From positions 62,001-126,000 of the forward strand of contig JAFQZM010000025.1 of assembly GCA_017405875.1 (NCBI GenBank): a DNA stretch of 64,000 nucleotides. Direction: 5' to 3'. Numbering within the stretch: position 1 is the first letter of the stretch; each line of letters begins with the position of its first letter. The position numbers and the translations under genes are program-made. Below the pieces are notes generated by a model, which made no database searches, was not told the DNA's origin, and saw only the letters and a program-made list of their open reading frames with translations. This document shows positions 20,001 through 26,278 of this stretch, in pieces. Origin of the DNA: a bacterium (GTDB taxonomy: Bacteria; UBP6; UBA1177).

Positions 20001-20157
20001 CGCTACAAACTTCCCTGATATGCCTGATATTGCTTTATGGACATCCAACACGATAGAGGACAATGTTCAAAGTGCTTATGTTCTGGATTTTGGTTATGGA
20101 ATAGGCGGCGGCTATATGGAAAAAACCGATTATCAGTCTGTCCTCTGCGTCCGTTAG
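11014..20157 (+). CDS. Giant modular lipoprotein with GDPIM repeats, W/C modules and six DUF1566 domains
   Basis: A 3047-residue outer-surface lipoprotein of unknown function. Order by residue: lipobox Cys 20; CYPNKTCNDGLTCDEENDVC (about 41-60); Asp/Glu/Thr/Pro linker to 155; a carboxypeptidase-regulatory-like beta domain (160-215); nine 9-residue AAGDPIM repeats (508-588); a helical region (600-1000); another beta-sandwich (1069-1150); DUF4215-type disulfide repeats (1246-1350); one tryptophan/cysteine module (1353-1415); a DUF1566 (Lcl) pair (1417-1709); an EGF-like unit; eight tandem W/C modules (1766-2298); an EGF-like unit; a second DUF1566 pair (2350-2644); two EGF-like units; and a third DUF1566 pair to the C-terminus. 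DUF1566 halves show TGLMWQ, YC, SDWRLP and CVR. Role in adhesion or predation is inference. Confidence 0.9.
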   Translation: MRRFSVFLAVLASLVFIVSCGDGNGSSSGKKQGELYGACYPNKTCNDGLTCDEENDVCLPAGNDEDSEADSDTSDVETPDEDADTGDTEEPDEKDDSDTSDTEEPDEKDDSDTGIPVTPDENNDSDDTQEPEDNDIPETPDETPDNETPVNSEATENHKISGIFQVGTGVSGIEAALFECGSTEKIAFANTDAKGKFSFNADITASKTYCIKAGDFASCFKGLSDHTANISEITTAAYLLDKTCADLRKSETKIRTYAKLGTGEWLGELDYSKLSGIKEGLKLFSNYLKTTNNKTLSEKIAEDANKETPEFAKFFNGFRISANKTEIVLDESTDNSTTFSAEGGSTKIASGFKITWTMKNKNAEAATYKFTTSTPGEYVARATLVSGNTTLSDGSASVLYLQKKKSGSIYLNGKSKNISQYIDNGIYVVIPKNTVVKKDGNVVTKITYDILSAGGNQVSRLKFYPEGAVFEGDSMYFVYELGTVYGGDPIMLSAKRTNTDGTVDVLNSAAGDPIMMAAAGDPIMTTAAGDPIMTAAAGDPIMTSAAGDPIMTSAAGDPIMNAAAGDPIMTSAAGDPIMAAAAGDPIMMGTSSSAMISQTNHYSIFTVESANLPVSVDALLDRWCDGSFYRNYSPVAFIEAGFRQFKPSSTLLPYLTCEGRKFGDLGNDLYELINKQVGYQRNLNLIENIFFVSEFYNRMKVRRESGEVAAVKNGLELRSAIAALYTATTSYNRSATLADLFDSSMIPLTYSGVTPADYTAKAKSSITGNSGSGDIYTATKKEMMIFANYITTSSKGPDFDSVESVLTPDQLVCAWFDSNTEPQNCNKIYTLNDAGHVTLGGTELSAAEANAIFSEHFMPMNSRLSDEEKLDLFRIFYLALKYAGTIFYGGSDIDELNDALLKTAYLVFDGIDDNAKAVSIVDTFDASAHTVAVLDGAEMATRPYIQKLSALTDQISLKVAPASADIEKVLVSIEGNEFDKVQENTRTYYKPKGSLKEKSIVLTPGTLAQGEKALKDLLGSEDVDSLGNITGKMTIVVNSKISGKTYSTQKAYEFFVNGESDGVNSKEVPANIQIRVNDSNGNAIPDNANPTIILNPGNRVFYSAGNLISIENLTPAAYTIDAFADGYYAKNVSVNVPSGATFDVEIRLDEETTGSADANLELSVKIDTAKHPSKVYIQIYNDDMDLVANETAKFNGEGRYETINIPMGSGRYTLLAVGEDMYNYLEAITLYEGNNSKEITVIAKNACGNGIVDSAEECEPSQSEPVLCGTIYPAAPNPNEYATCDPDTCTFNKTACGKAAFCGDGIIDSPAEHCDGGSKACAEIAGSGDSGSAPCATDCSRYITENNCRKTTESCGNLKENAVWNDGEGKFTQTHDGANWLPATKSASYGITKEECVFSCKKGYKWDGSDCIPSPLSLALICTGETDCFSNTDETECPAYGTVFFGQDAQYAQTGFCTPHKLTAAVNGIVKDAYTHYEWQAVSSEEMNWDDANDYCSHLNDESGSSALWRIPSPSELLTIVNSGTASPALDDKFTARGHTFWASEDSRNSEKAWMLGENGEITSVDKADTNSVICVKHGFDTVQNRFSATAETVKDSDSGLMWQKQPVASVTWEKALSYCEEVSTTDKFDWRLPNRNELASLINYEKNNGAMSDFPGIAAKGFWTSTTSAASTGSATAGNEAWTVDFASGKIEPAEKNDTKYVICVRNDEPCFGDECPNTCGFAPCKGMANSTGLCTANDYSFTCGCKSGFNWNHGKCLLDTTRYIACEGLPENAIWNTVFGISQSYDGNNWYPSNIGSFNKIASTTECRFICATNYSWDADEEKCLPKSRVAQCSDKTPYSDWNVVSKISQTWDGEKWQPSSTSEYNEESSEEECRFVCKEHYTWDSENKICKGETRENEPCTGLPANAHWWNEPATITQTWTNGGWAPASAGRYNDSQADNECFFGCNENYSWKNNACVADEKFNVACNDLTLPDNAEWNQYNQINQTWSGEKWLPTTEGSYNETPDPAYCRFKCKAHYNWNGSTCSAETNIATCTGKPSNAEWNTASSIIQYWDGEKFSPTATASYGETPTTEECRFKCNENYTVSDDRKSCKPSTRTIDCEGLPENAIWNTGASWGRITQTWSGSDWTPSLSGVFSETPSTENCVFKCFDNYEWQGGRCVAKKQTSICTGLPENAQWNSVATVLQEWKENGEWEPSDIGIYSEEESLTECRFKCRENFTWDGKKTCVANTRFIECNPRPANSLWNEVHFITQTWNGSEWLPSLDPEYSVSPSNSECKYKCDTGYYPLDGRCVADPCNDNGYNPCSEVNNSTGVCTANNNVFLPYSCECADGYSWHGKTGCRSKKATLGNICTDAVKCFNNEEEIACPSQGNDFYGQDAQYAEMGYCTPKMLEVKETIVGAETQKTVIDKNTGLEWLKSRSDESYKQEDAVTYCDGLVYGGHADWRLPSAKELMTVLSYTQILPELDREYFDNIYVAWTSTPDLNESNNAVLLSFGQFNSEMKTNEFGAVCVRGNALPESDFSAFTVNGDEIVKDLTTELYWQKTYVTEKTWPELLEYCENLEYGGFSDWRMPNISELRSLINYEKSYPASDFPDMPSDWLISSTTQFSADTVEGVLFETGLESGLYKSGSAGRVRCVRSDLCDEGEFLFGKNCVASPCKANSCEIEHSDGICTPLNLDDFSCGCDEGYSWNGSKCINNPCFNNQCSAIEHSDGICTPLNDTEFACGCADGYFWKGSRCMTKHAFGNICTGQNKCYNNSEEMYCPANGEDFFGQDAQYAAKERCTPQSFSDDDPDSNHPEEIIVIDNNTGLMWQKNIPDLKPDWYHAVAYCSDLEYAGYSDWRLPKPEEFLSIADLKNTDPSIFTYPGPGYFSPWTSASVAKSIGNAFIMEFSSMTTNMAYTGKEASDSFDVVCVRGNILPKSRFVVSRENGYEIVTDTVSGLIWQKTSLGWQTWKDALAYCENSEYAGFTDWRVPNLKEAFTLADFTKTSGIATNFPDMPDIALWTSNTIEDNVQSAYVLDFGYGIGGGYMEKTDYQSVLCVR
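12535..12777 (+). repeat. Nine 27-bp tandem repeats encoding (S/A/T)AAGDPIM(M/T/N/A)
   Basis: Nine contiguous in-frame units, each nine codons. The core AAGDPIM is invariant in protein, while the DNA differs at synonymous positions (GGA/GGC/GGT, GAC/GAT, CCG/CCC/CCT). The array is therefore kept by protein-level selection rather than being a very recent slippage product. A degenerate GGDPIM occurs just upstream at about residue 489. Confidence 0.95.
16309..17907 (+). repeat. Eight tandem ~65-residue Trp/Cys modules
   Basis: Protein repeats with the plan C-x-G-L-P-E-N-A-x-W-N, then I-T-Q-T-W-x-G-x-x-W-x-P, Y-x-E-x-P, E-C-R-F-K-C, N-Y-x-W-x-x-x-x-C-V-A. Four cysteines per unit suggest two disulfides. 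A ninth copy lies apart at 15070-15255, and two more occur in the lipoprotein gene at 37129. I do not recognise a named domain. Confidence 0.85.
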
Positions 20158-20223
20158 CATCGTTTTGAGGGAGATGCCGCGGAACAACCCTACAAAATAC
20201 ATATAATTTTATATCTTTTTTAC

Positions 20224-20251
20224 TTGTAATATTCCTTATTTTTGTTAAAAA
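20224..20251 (+). promoter_or_regulatory. Promoter of murG-mraY
   Basis: TTGTAA (20224-20229), 16 bases, TAAAAA (20246-20251), then GCAGTGG and a T-run. The -10 box lacks the final T of consensus. Confidence 0.5.
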
Positions 20252-20281
20252 GCAGTGGTTTTTTGTACAAAAAGAGGTTCT

Positions 20282-22282
20282 ATGAAAGAAAAAAAGATAA
20301 AATTCATCTTCACGGGCGGCGGAAGCGGAGGTCACGTAAGCCCCGCTCTTGCAGTCGCAGCCGAACTCAAAAAAACTCTTCCGGAAGCTGAAATCACCTA
20401 CATCGGCGTTAAAAACAAGGCTGAAGCGCACATGGTTCCGAAAGCGGGAATCCCGCTTAAATTTGTGAAAAGCGCACCTCTTCCGCAGGGAAAATCGCCT
20501 GTTTCTCTGTTTAAATTCGCGATGACGATGTTTTCCGGGCTTTCTAAAGCGGCTCTGCTCCTGCTCAAAATAAGACCTAAAGCAGTTTTCGCTACCGGCG
20601 GATTCGTAAGTGCACCTACCGTATTTGCCGCATGGATACTGCGCAAGGCGACATTCGGGCTCTTCAAAACGAAGATAATGATCCACGAATCAAATACCGA
20701 TCTCGGAAAGATGAACAAGGCAGCGGCAAAAGCGGCTGACAAAGTTGCGGTATCGTTCTCCGAAACGATAAGACACCTGCCGAAAAACAAAGGATTTTTC
20801 TCAGGATACCCGGTAAGAAGTTCTATCGCTCTCGAAGAAAGAGCGGCGGCGCGTAAAGAACTCGGAATTCCGGAAAATGCATTCGTCATTTTTGCTTTCG
20901 GCGGCTCGCAGGGATCGCGCACCATCAACCGCGTTCTGGCAAATTCGGCAAAAAAACTTCTTGAAGATCCGGACACTTACATAATCAACGGCGCGGGAAA
21001 ACCTTTCGGAAAAGTTTACGAATACCACGGTTTCAACGATGTTTCCGGAATTCTGGAAAAACAGAATCTGGGAGAAGCGAAAAAGAGATATATTCTCCGC
21101 GATTTCATCGACAACATGGGGCTTTACTACGCCGCGTCAGACCTGCTTGTAATCAGAGCCGGAGCGGGTTCGATCGTCGAAGTGTGCCGTCAGGGAAAGC
21201 CTTCGCTCATAATCCCGATAAGCAATATCGGAAACGATCACCAAATTGGTAACGCCCGCTTTATCGAACGCGCCGGAGCGGCAGCAGTAATATATGAGAG
21301 AACCGATCCCTTGAACGGAATCGACATCGCGTTCGCTGATTCAGCCGAATTCTGCGAAACCGTTTCGAGATTAAGGGATGACAAGCTCAAACTTGCCGAA
21401 ATGTCGGAAGCTGCAAAGAATATTTTCCCCGGCAATCCGGCTGAAATAATCGTCAAAAACCTGCTTTATCTCTGTCACCTCGGCGAAAAACCGGCTGAAA
21501 TAAAGGGAACGGAATTCGTGACTGACCGCGTTTTAGGGCTCAATTCGACAACGCTCGAAAAATTTCTGCAGAAAACGAAAACGGGCGCAGAAAAGCCGCT
21601 CGAAGCTGACGAAGTGAAACTAATAAAAAACAAGATCGACATGCTTTTCTCGTCTCACAATCCGGTCATCAAGGCGCGCGCGTGCCGCTCTTCTGGAATC
21701 TTAGGTTACGCCGAAGTCATTCCGCTCATAATCCGCTATGCAGCAGACAAAAACAGCGCTCCCTTCTTAAGCAGAGACGCTTTTGCAGCACTGAAGCAGC
21801 TAACTCTCATCTGCGAAACCGGAAGACGCGAAGACCTTTTCAATGCGATACTTTCAGGGCTTGAAAATTCATACTACGAGACCCGTTTTTCTGCTGAAAA
21901 GTGCATTCCTGCCTTTGCCGGACACTTCGGAATCAGCGAAAACGAACGCGGAAAATTTTTGGATCTGCTCTTTAAAAACATGTCCGACCACTGCTTTGAA
22001 GTGCGTGCGGAAGCTGTTCTTGCGGCGGCGCAGATTTCAACCGATACCGGAAATCTGCTCGAACACTTCTCAAAACTCTATTTCGATGCAGTCTGGAAAG
22101 TGCGGATGGCGCTTCTTCAGGCCTTTGAAATCCTCATAAAAAGAGGAGTTCTCGACAAAAAAACGGCTGCAGCCGAAATCGACAGAATCCTTATCACGAG
22201 CAACGGATACACGACCGAATACGAGCTTAAAAAAGAGTATAATTCGGTCATGGAACTTATTTCACAGGAGAAAAAATCATGA
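20282..22282 (+). CDS. murG: MurG glycosyltransferase fused to a C-terminal HEAT-like domain
   Basis: Residues 1 to about 385 of 666 form MurG, which transfers GlcNAc from UDP-GlcNAc to lipid I at the inner membrane face. Visible motifs are TGGGSGGHVSPALA (11-24), ATGGFVSAP, HESNTDLGKMNK, FGGSQGSRTIN, and RAGAGSIVEVCRQGKPSLIIPI near the UDP site, with GNDHQIGNA close by. Normal MurG ends near 360. Here about 270 further residues form HEAT-like helical pairs (NPVIKARACRSSGILG, YETRFSAEKCIPAFAG, CFEVRAEAVLAAAQI, WKVRMALLQAFEIL). ATG 20282 follows AGAGG. Its TGA overlaps the mraY ATG as ATGA. Confidence 0.93.
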   Translation: MKEKKIKFIFTGGGSGGHVSPALAVAAELKKTLPEAEITYIGVKNKAEAHMVPKAGIPLKFVKSAPLPQGKSPVSLFKFAMTMFSGLSKAALLLLKIRPKAVFATGGFVSAPTVFAAWILRKATFGLFKTKIMIHESNTDLGKMNKAAAKAADKVAVSFSETIRHLPKNKGFFSGYPVRSSIALEERAAARKELGIPENAFVIFAFGGSQGSRTINRVLANSAKKLLEDPDTYIINGAGKPFGKVYEYHGFNDVSGILEKQNLGEAKKRYILRDFIDNMGLYYAASDLLVIRAGAGSIVEVCRQGKPSLIIPISNIGNDHQIGNARFIERAGAAAVIYERTDPLNGIDIAFADSAEFCETVSRLRDDKLKLAEMSEAAKNIFPGNPAEIIVKNLLYLCHLGEKPAEIKGTEFVTDRVLGLNSTTLEKFLQKTKTGAEKPLEADEVKLIKNKIDMLFSSHNPVIKARACRSSGILGYAEVIPLIIRYAADKNSAPFLSRDAFAALKQLTLICETGRREDLFNAILSGLENSYYETRFSAEKCIPAFAGHFGISENERGKFLDLLFKNMSDHCFEVRAEAVLAAAQISTDTGNLLEHFSKLYFDAVWKVRMALLQAFEILIKRGVLDKKTAAAEIDRILITSNGYTTEYELKKEYNSVMELISQEKKS

Positions 22283-23373
22283 TATACGCGATCTTCAAAT
22301 CGGTTTTCGGTGCCGGCGGATTCGCAGTTTTCAAATACCTTTCTTCGAGAACCCTGATCGCTTTCGTAACTGCGTTTTTCCTTTCGCTCATCATCGGCAG
22401 ACCGCTTATCAACGCGCTTTACAGGCACGGTTTCCGCTCGTTCGAAAGAAGCTACGGCGAAATAAATTCGCAGAAAAAAACGGGAACTCCGATGCTCGGC
22501 GGAATCCTGATTTTCATAACGGGAATCGGCAGCGCCCTGCTCTGGTGCGACCTTGCCAATCCGTTTATCTGGGCTCTTCTTGCAAGTGCAATCTGGTTCG
22601 CCCTTTTCGGAGCTATTGACGATTACAAGAAAATCAAAGGGAAAGATGCCGATGAAGGGCTTTCGCGCTTTGCAAAATACACGATTCAGATCCTTTTCGG
22701 CGTGTTCCTTGCAGTTTTCGTACTTACTCCCGCGATCTCTCCGCTTCCCGCCGAAGTTGCGAACTCTTTCCAGTTTCCGTTTTTCAAAGGATTCATTTTC
22801 AGCTCGACTGCTCTCACGGCGCTCTGGATAGTTTTCATAATCGTCTACTCGGCTAATGCGGTCAACTTTGCAGACGGCATGGACGGACTCACGATAGTTC
22901 CTTCGGTTTTTGTCTTTATCGTTCTCGGCGTTTTCGCATACATCGTCGGCAACAAGATCCAGGCACAGCACCTGCTTTACGAATACATTCCTGGAAGCGG
23001 TGAAATCGCCGTTTTCTGCGGCGCAATAGTTGGAGCGGGAATCGGATTTCTGTGGTTCAACTCGCACCCGGCAGAAGTTTTCATGGGCGACATGGGAAGC
23101 CTTTTCCTTGGCGGAACAATGGGAACGGCAGCAGTACTCATCAGGCAGGAAGTGGTATATATCATTGCCGGAGCGATTTTCGTAATTGAAATAACTTCAA
23201 CTTTCGTTCAGGAAAATATCGGCTTCAAAATGCACCGCAGAATCCTTTACCGCGCGCCGCTGCATCACCACTATCAGCATCAGGGAATGGCGGAAGCAAA
23301 GATCGTAACAAGGTTCTGGATAGTCAGCGCAATCATGGCGACCTTAGCTCTTATCACTATTAAATTCAGGTAG
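22279..23373 (+). CDS. mraY: Phospho-N-acetylmuramoyl-pentapeptide transferase
   Basis: Membrane enzyme that makes lipid I from UDP-MurNAc-pentapeptide and undecaprenyl phosphate. The 364 residues contain about ten membrane segments and the MraY-specific motifs TGTPMLGGILI, GAIDDYKK (Asp pair), NAVNFADGMDGL, MGDMGSLFLGG and the HHHYQHQG loop. It overlaps murG by four bases and is followed two bases later by the YkgJ-like gene. In the usual division and cell wall cluster mraY precedes murG with murD and ftsW between; here the order is reversed and the others are absent. Confidence 0.97.
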   Translation: MIYAIFKSVFGAGGFAVFKYLSSRTLIAFVTAFFLSLIIGRPLINALYRHGFRSFERSYGEINSQKKTGTPMLGGILIFITGIGSALLWCDLANPFIWALLASAIWFALFGAIDDYKKIKGKDADEGLSRFAKYTIQILFGVFLAVFVLTPAISPLPAEVANSFQFPFFKGFIFSSTALTALWIVFIIVYSANAVNFADGMDGLTIVPSVFVFIVLGVFAYIVGNKIQAQHLLYEYIPGSGEIAVFCGAIVGAGIGFLWFNSHPAEVFMGDMGSLFLGGTMGTAAVLIRQEVVYIIAGAIFVIEITSTFVQENIGFKMHRRILYRAPLHHHYQHQGMAEAKIVTRFWIVSAIMATLALITIKFR

Positions 23374-23375
23374 CT

Positions 23376-23813
23376 ATGGCTAAAAAGCAGGAAATGTACT
23401 TCAACGGAGACGATTGCAAATTCTGCAACGGGATGTGCTGCCGCTACGTCACGATAGATATCGAAAAAGAGCCGCGTTCAGAAGAGCGTTTTGACGAAAT
23501 AATCTGGTGGCTTTTTAACCCGAATATCAAAATTCTGAAAAACGGGCATTTCTGGTCGATCCTCGTCATGGGAAAGTGCGAAAATCTCAATGAATCGAAT
23601 AAGTGTGTGATCTACGAAGCGCGCCCCGATCTCTGCCGCGAATACCCGCCGGAAGAAGACGGCTGCCACTTCGACAGCATCAAAAGGCTCGAAGGAATTA
23701 TCTTCAACACCGCTGAAGAGCTTCTCACCTATTTAGCCGTCGAGCGCAAAAAAGAGTGGGCGAAAAAACGGCTCGAAAATATGAAAAACCAACTTCTGCA
23801 GGTAAAAAAATAA
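23376..23813 (+). CDS. YkgJ-like cysteine-cluster protein
   Basis: A 145-residue cytoplasmic protein of the CxxCxxxxCC family (putative zinc- or iron-chelating domain, formerly UPF0153). The cluster is CKFCNGMCC near 14-22, followed by single cysteines at GKCENLNESNKCVIYEARPDLCREYP and GCHFD. The CVIYEARPxxCRxYP segment is diagnostic. The C-terminus is a charged helix. It begins two bases after the mraY stop and its TAA shares a base with the next gene's ATG. Its role is unknown in general; possibly Fe-S or metal handling. Confidence 0.85.
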   Translation: MAKKQEMYFNGDDCKFCNGMCCRYVTIDIEKEPRSEERFDEIIWWLFNPNIKILKNGHFWSILVMGKCENLNESNKCVIYEARPDLCREYPPEEDGCHFDSIKRLEGIIFNTAEELLTYLAVERKKEWAKKRLENMKNQLLQVKK

Positions 23814-24556
23814 TGAGTTCAGCAAAATTTTTCCTGTTTGCTGCAATTTTGAGCGTCTTTTTTCCGGTTTCGGCAAAATGCGTCCTTTTTGCAGACCGTG
23901 ACGGCGACGGATTCGGCAGCGAAAAAGCGGTTTTCGACTATGACTGCTCCGACGACGACGGGATTCCGACAGGCTATTCGCGCAAAGGCGGCGACTGCAA
24001 CGACAACAACCGCTACGTCAACCCGAAAGCGGAAGAACTCTGCAACGGAGTCGATGACAACTGCGACGGCGTAGTCGATCCTGAAAACGCAAAAGACTGC
24101 AACAGATACTACAAAGATTTGGATTATGACGGATTCGGAACGGACAAATCACGCTGCCTGTGCGTTTCCGAAGGCGATTTCCGCGCACTCGAAAGAGGCG
24201 ACTGCAACGATGACAATCCGAAAATCCACCCCGACGCAAAAGAGATATGCAACGACCTTGACGACAACTGCAACGGCATAGTTGACGAAGGTGAAAACGT
24301 CGCGAACTGCCGTCCGTTCTACCGCGACAGCGACGGCGACGGATTCGGAATCGGCGACGACAGCAGGTGTCTATGCAAGGCTGACGGGATTTTCAGAGCC
24401 GAAAAAACGGGCGACTGCAACGATAACAATCCCGAAATTTATCCGGGAGCATACGAGCATTTCGACAGGCTTGACAACAACTGCAACGGCATAATTGACG
24501 AAAATCCAGGCAGCCTTCCACCACCGCCGCCAAGACCTAAACCTAGAAATCACTGA
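23813..24556 (+). CDS. Exported MopE-like metal-binding repeat protein
   Basis: A 247-residue secreted protein with signal peptide ending FFPVSA at about residue 21. The mature chain is about two and a half tandem units of the MopE-like metal-binding motif: DRDGDGFG, GGDCNDNNRYVNPKAEELCN, GVDDNCDGVVD, with the second and third copies DLDYDGFG... DDNCNGIVD and DSDGDGFG... DNNCNGIID. The Asp/Asn-rich loops resemble calcium sites and the cysteines should be disulfide-bonded. The tail is proline-rich (PPPPPRPKPRNH). The short ATG start at 23813 shares a base with the previous TAA. Such repeats abound in myxobacterial secretomes. Confidence 0.85.
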   Translation: MSSAKFFLFAAILSVFFPVSAKCVLFADRDGDGFGSEKAVFDYDCSDDDGIPTGYSRKGGDCNDNNRYVNPKAEELCNGVDDNCDGVVDPENAKDCNRYYKDLDYDGFGTDKSRCLCVSEGDFRALERGDCNDDNPKIHPDAKEICNDLDDNCNGIVDEGENVANCRPFYRDSDGDGFGIGDDSRCLCKADGIFRAEKTGDCNDNNPEIYPGAYEHFDRLDNNCNGIIDENPGSLPPPPPRPKPRNH

Positions 24557-24561
24557 AATAT

Positions 24562-25572
24562 TTAAAGATTTTCTTTTTTAAATTCGCGAAGTTTGAGAAT
24601 TTTCTTATACATTGATTCGAAATGTTCGAAATTCAGAGACTGGAATCCGTCTGAAAGTGCATTTGTCGGATTGTAGTGAGTTTCAACTATAAGACCGTCA
24701 GCTCCTAAAACAACAGCCGCTTCAGAAACGACCGGAACATACTTGAAGTTGCCGACGCTGTGCGACGGGTCTAAAATCAGCGGAAGATGAGTAAGTCCTT
24801 TTATTATCGGGATCGCCGCGATATTCACGATGCCGCGCGTCGAATCGTCGAAAGAAGTGATTCCGCGCTCGCAGAGAATGATATTTTCGTTTCCTTCCGC
24901 CATGATGTATTCAGCGCTCGACAGAAATTCGTCGATCGTTGCATTCGCGGAACGCTTGAGAAGTATCGGCTTGCTGCACTTTCCGAGCTCCTTGAGAAGT
25001 GCGAAATTCATCATGTTTCTCGCACCGACCTGAATGATGTCGATATACTGCTCGAAAAGATCGATGTGTCTGACATCGACTATCTCGGAAACCGATTTCA
25101 TGTTGTATCTTTTGGCAGTATCATTCAGGATTTTAACGCCGTTTTCGCCCAAACCCTGGAAAGAATAAGGCGAAGTCCTCATTTTGAACGTACCGCCGCG
25201 AAGGATTTTCACACCCAAACCGGAAAGGAATGCTGCTATTTTATCGAGGGAATCGGCACTTTCGACACTGCATGGACCTGACATCATTGTAAAATCTTCA
25301 CCGATCGAAACACCGTCACCCAAGTCGACGACGCTCTTTTCCCGATAATGTTTGGACGCCATGTAATAAGGTTTCGAAATGTTGATTATCCGCTCGACTC
25401 CGGGCAGCGATTTAAAACGCCCGACATCGGAAGTCGTAAGATCTCCGGTAACGGGAATAAGCACGTAGCTCGATCCCTGCAGAACGTAGAACGACATCCC
25501 GTTCGCCGTAAGAGTCTCTCTTATATTGTCCAAAAACTCTTCGTTTGTTCCCTTTTTTACAACAATGATCAT
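24562..25572 (-). CDS. aroF: 3-deoxy-7-phosphoheptulonate (DAHP) synthase
   Basis: First step of the shikimate pathway, joining phosphoenolpyruvate and erythrose 4-phosphate. The 336 residues match the Thermotoga/Bacillus-like class with an N-terminal ACT/ferredoxin-like regulatory domain (about 1-70) before a TIM barrel. Barrel motifs are MSGPCSVES, LRGGTFKMRTSPYSFQG, IQVGARNMMNF, LLKRSANATIDEF, LCERGI, and DPSHSVG with metal ligands. The regulatory domain suggests feedback control by an aromatic amino acid, but which one is not visible. The ATG overlaps the rph stop as ATGA. Confidence 0.95.
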   Translation of the reverse strand: MIIVVKKGTNEEFLDNIRETLTANGMSFYVLQGSSYVLIPVTGDLTTSDVGRFKSLPGVERIINISKPYYMASKHYREKSVVDLGDGVSIGEDFTMMSGPCSVESADSLDKIAAFLSGLGVKILRGGTFKMRTSPYSFQGLGENGVKILNDTAKRYNMKSVSEIVDVRHIDLFEQYIDIIQVGARNMMNFALLKELGKCSKPILLKRSANATIDEFLSSAEYIMAEGNENIILCERGITSFDDSTRGIVNIAAIPIIKGLTHLPLILDPSHSVGNFKYVPVVSEAAVVLGADGLIVETHYNPTNALSDGFQSLNFEHFESMYKKILKLREFKKENL

Positions 25573-26249
25573 TTTGCAAATCCTGCGATTGATTTCATTT
25601 CAGCTATAATCTCTTTCACGCTCTCACGTGATTTATTCAACAGTTCAAAGAACTTAGCATCGTCAAGAGGGACTCTCTCGGCGGTTCCCTGAAGCTCGAT
25701 TATATTGCCGTTTTCAGAAAAAACAAAATTAAAATCGGTATCTGCGCGGGAATCTTTTTCATAGTCCAAGTCAATAACTACTTCGCCGTCGATAACGCCG
25801 CCGCTTATAGCTCCGAGCCAGTTTTTAAGCGGATTTTCGCTAACTACGCCTTCTTCGACCAGTTTTCTGCATGCAAGTGCAACCGCAAGCATTCCGCCGT
25901 TTACCGAAGCGGTGCGCGTTCCGCCGTCGGCTTCAAGGACATCGCAGTCGATAAGCATCGTGATTCCGGGGATTTTTTCGAGATCGACTGCCATTCTGAG
26001 CGAGCGCCCGATCAAGCGCTGGATCTCAGCAGTTCTGCCCGAAATTTTTGTCCTTTCGCGGGCACTCCTTACGTTTGTCGAACCCGGGAGAAGCGAATAT
26101 TCGGCAGTGAGCCAGCCGCCGCTTTTGACGTGCGGAGGAACTTTGAAATCAAGCGAAAGCGCCGTGATGACCTTCGTGTTTCCCGAAACCGAGAGCACCG
26201 AAGCGTAAGGATTATTCAGATAATTCGTAACAAACGAGTGTTCCCTCAA
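25569..26249 (-). CDS. rph: Ribonuclease PH with a shortened N-terminus
   Basis: Phosphorolytic 3'-5' exoribonuclease that trims tRNA 3' ends. The core is clear in 226 residues: GNTKVITALS, GGWLTAEYSLLPGST, RTKISGRTAEIQRLIGRSLRMAVDL with the arginine cluster, LEADGGTRTASVNGGMLA, and AISGGVIDGEVVIDLDYEKDSRADTDFNFV. The usual opening (R-x-D-G-R) is missing: the protein begins REHSFVTNYLNNPYASVL. The start chosen is TTG 26249, with GGAG six bases upstream; TTG 26261 adds only four residues. It is the next-to-last gene of the long thrS series. Confidence 0.9.
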   Translation of the reverse strand: MREHSFVTNYLNNPYASVLSVSGNTKVITALSLDFKVPPHVKSGGWLTAEYSLLPGSTNVRSARERTKISGRTAEIQRLIGRSLRMAVDLEKIPGITMLIDCDVLEADGGTRTASVNGGMLAVALACRKLVEEGVVSENPLKNWLGAISGGVIDGEVVIDLDYEKDSRADTDFNFVFSENGNIIELQGTAERVPLDDAKFFELLNKSRESVKEIIAEMKSIAGFAK

Positions 26250-26278
26250 AGTTATCTCCAATCAAAAAAATTCAATAA

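Noticed and set aside
20201-20221. Terminator after the giant lipoprotein gene
   Set aside because: ATATAA/TTATAT followed by T is an all-A/T stem with too small a loop; not convincing.
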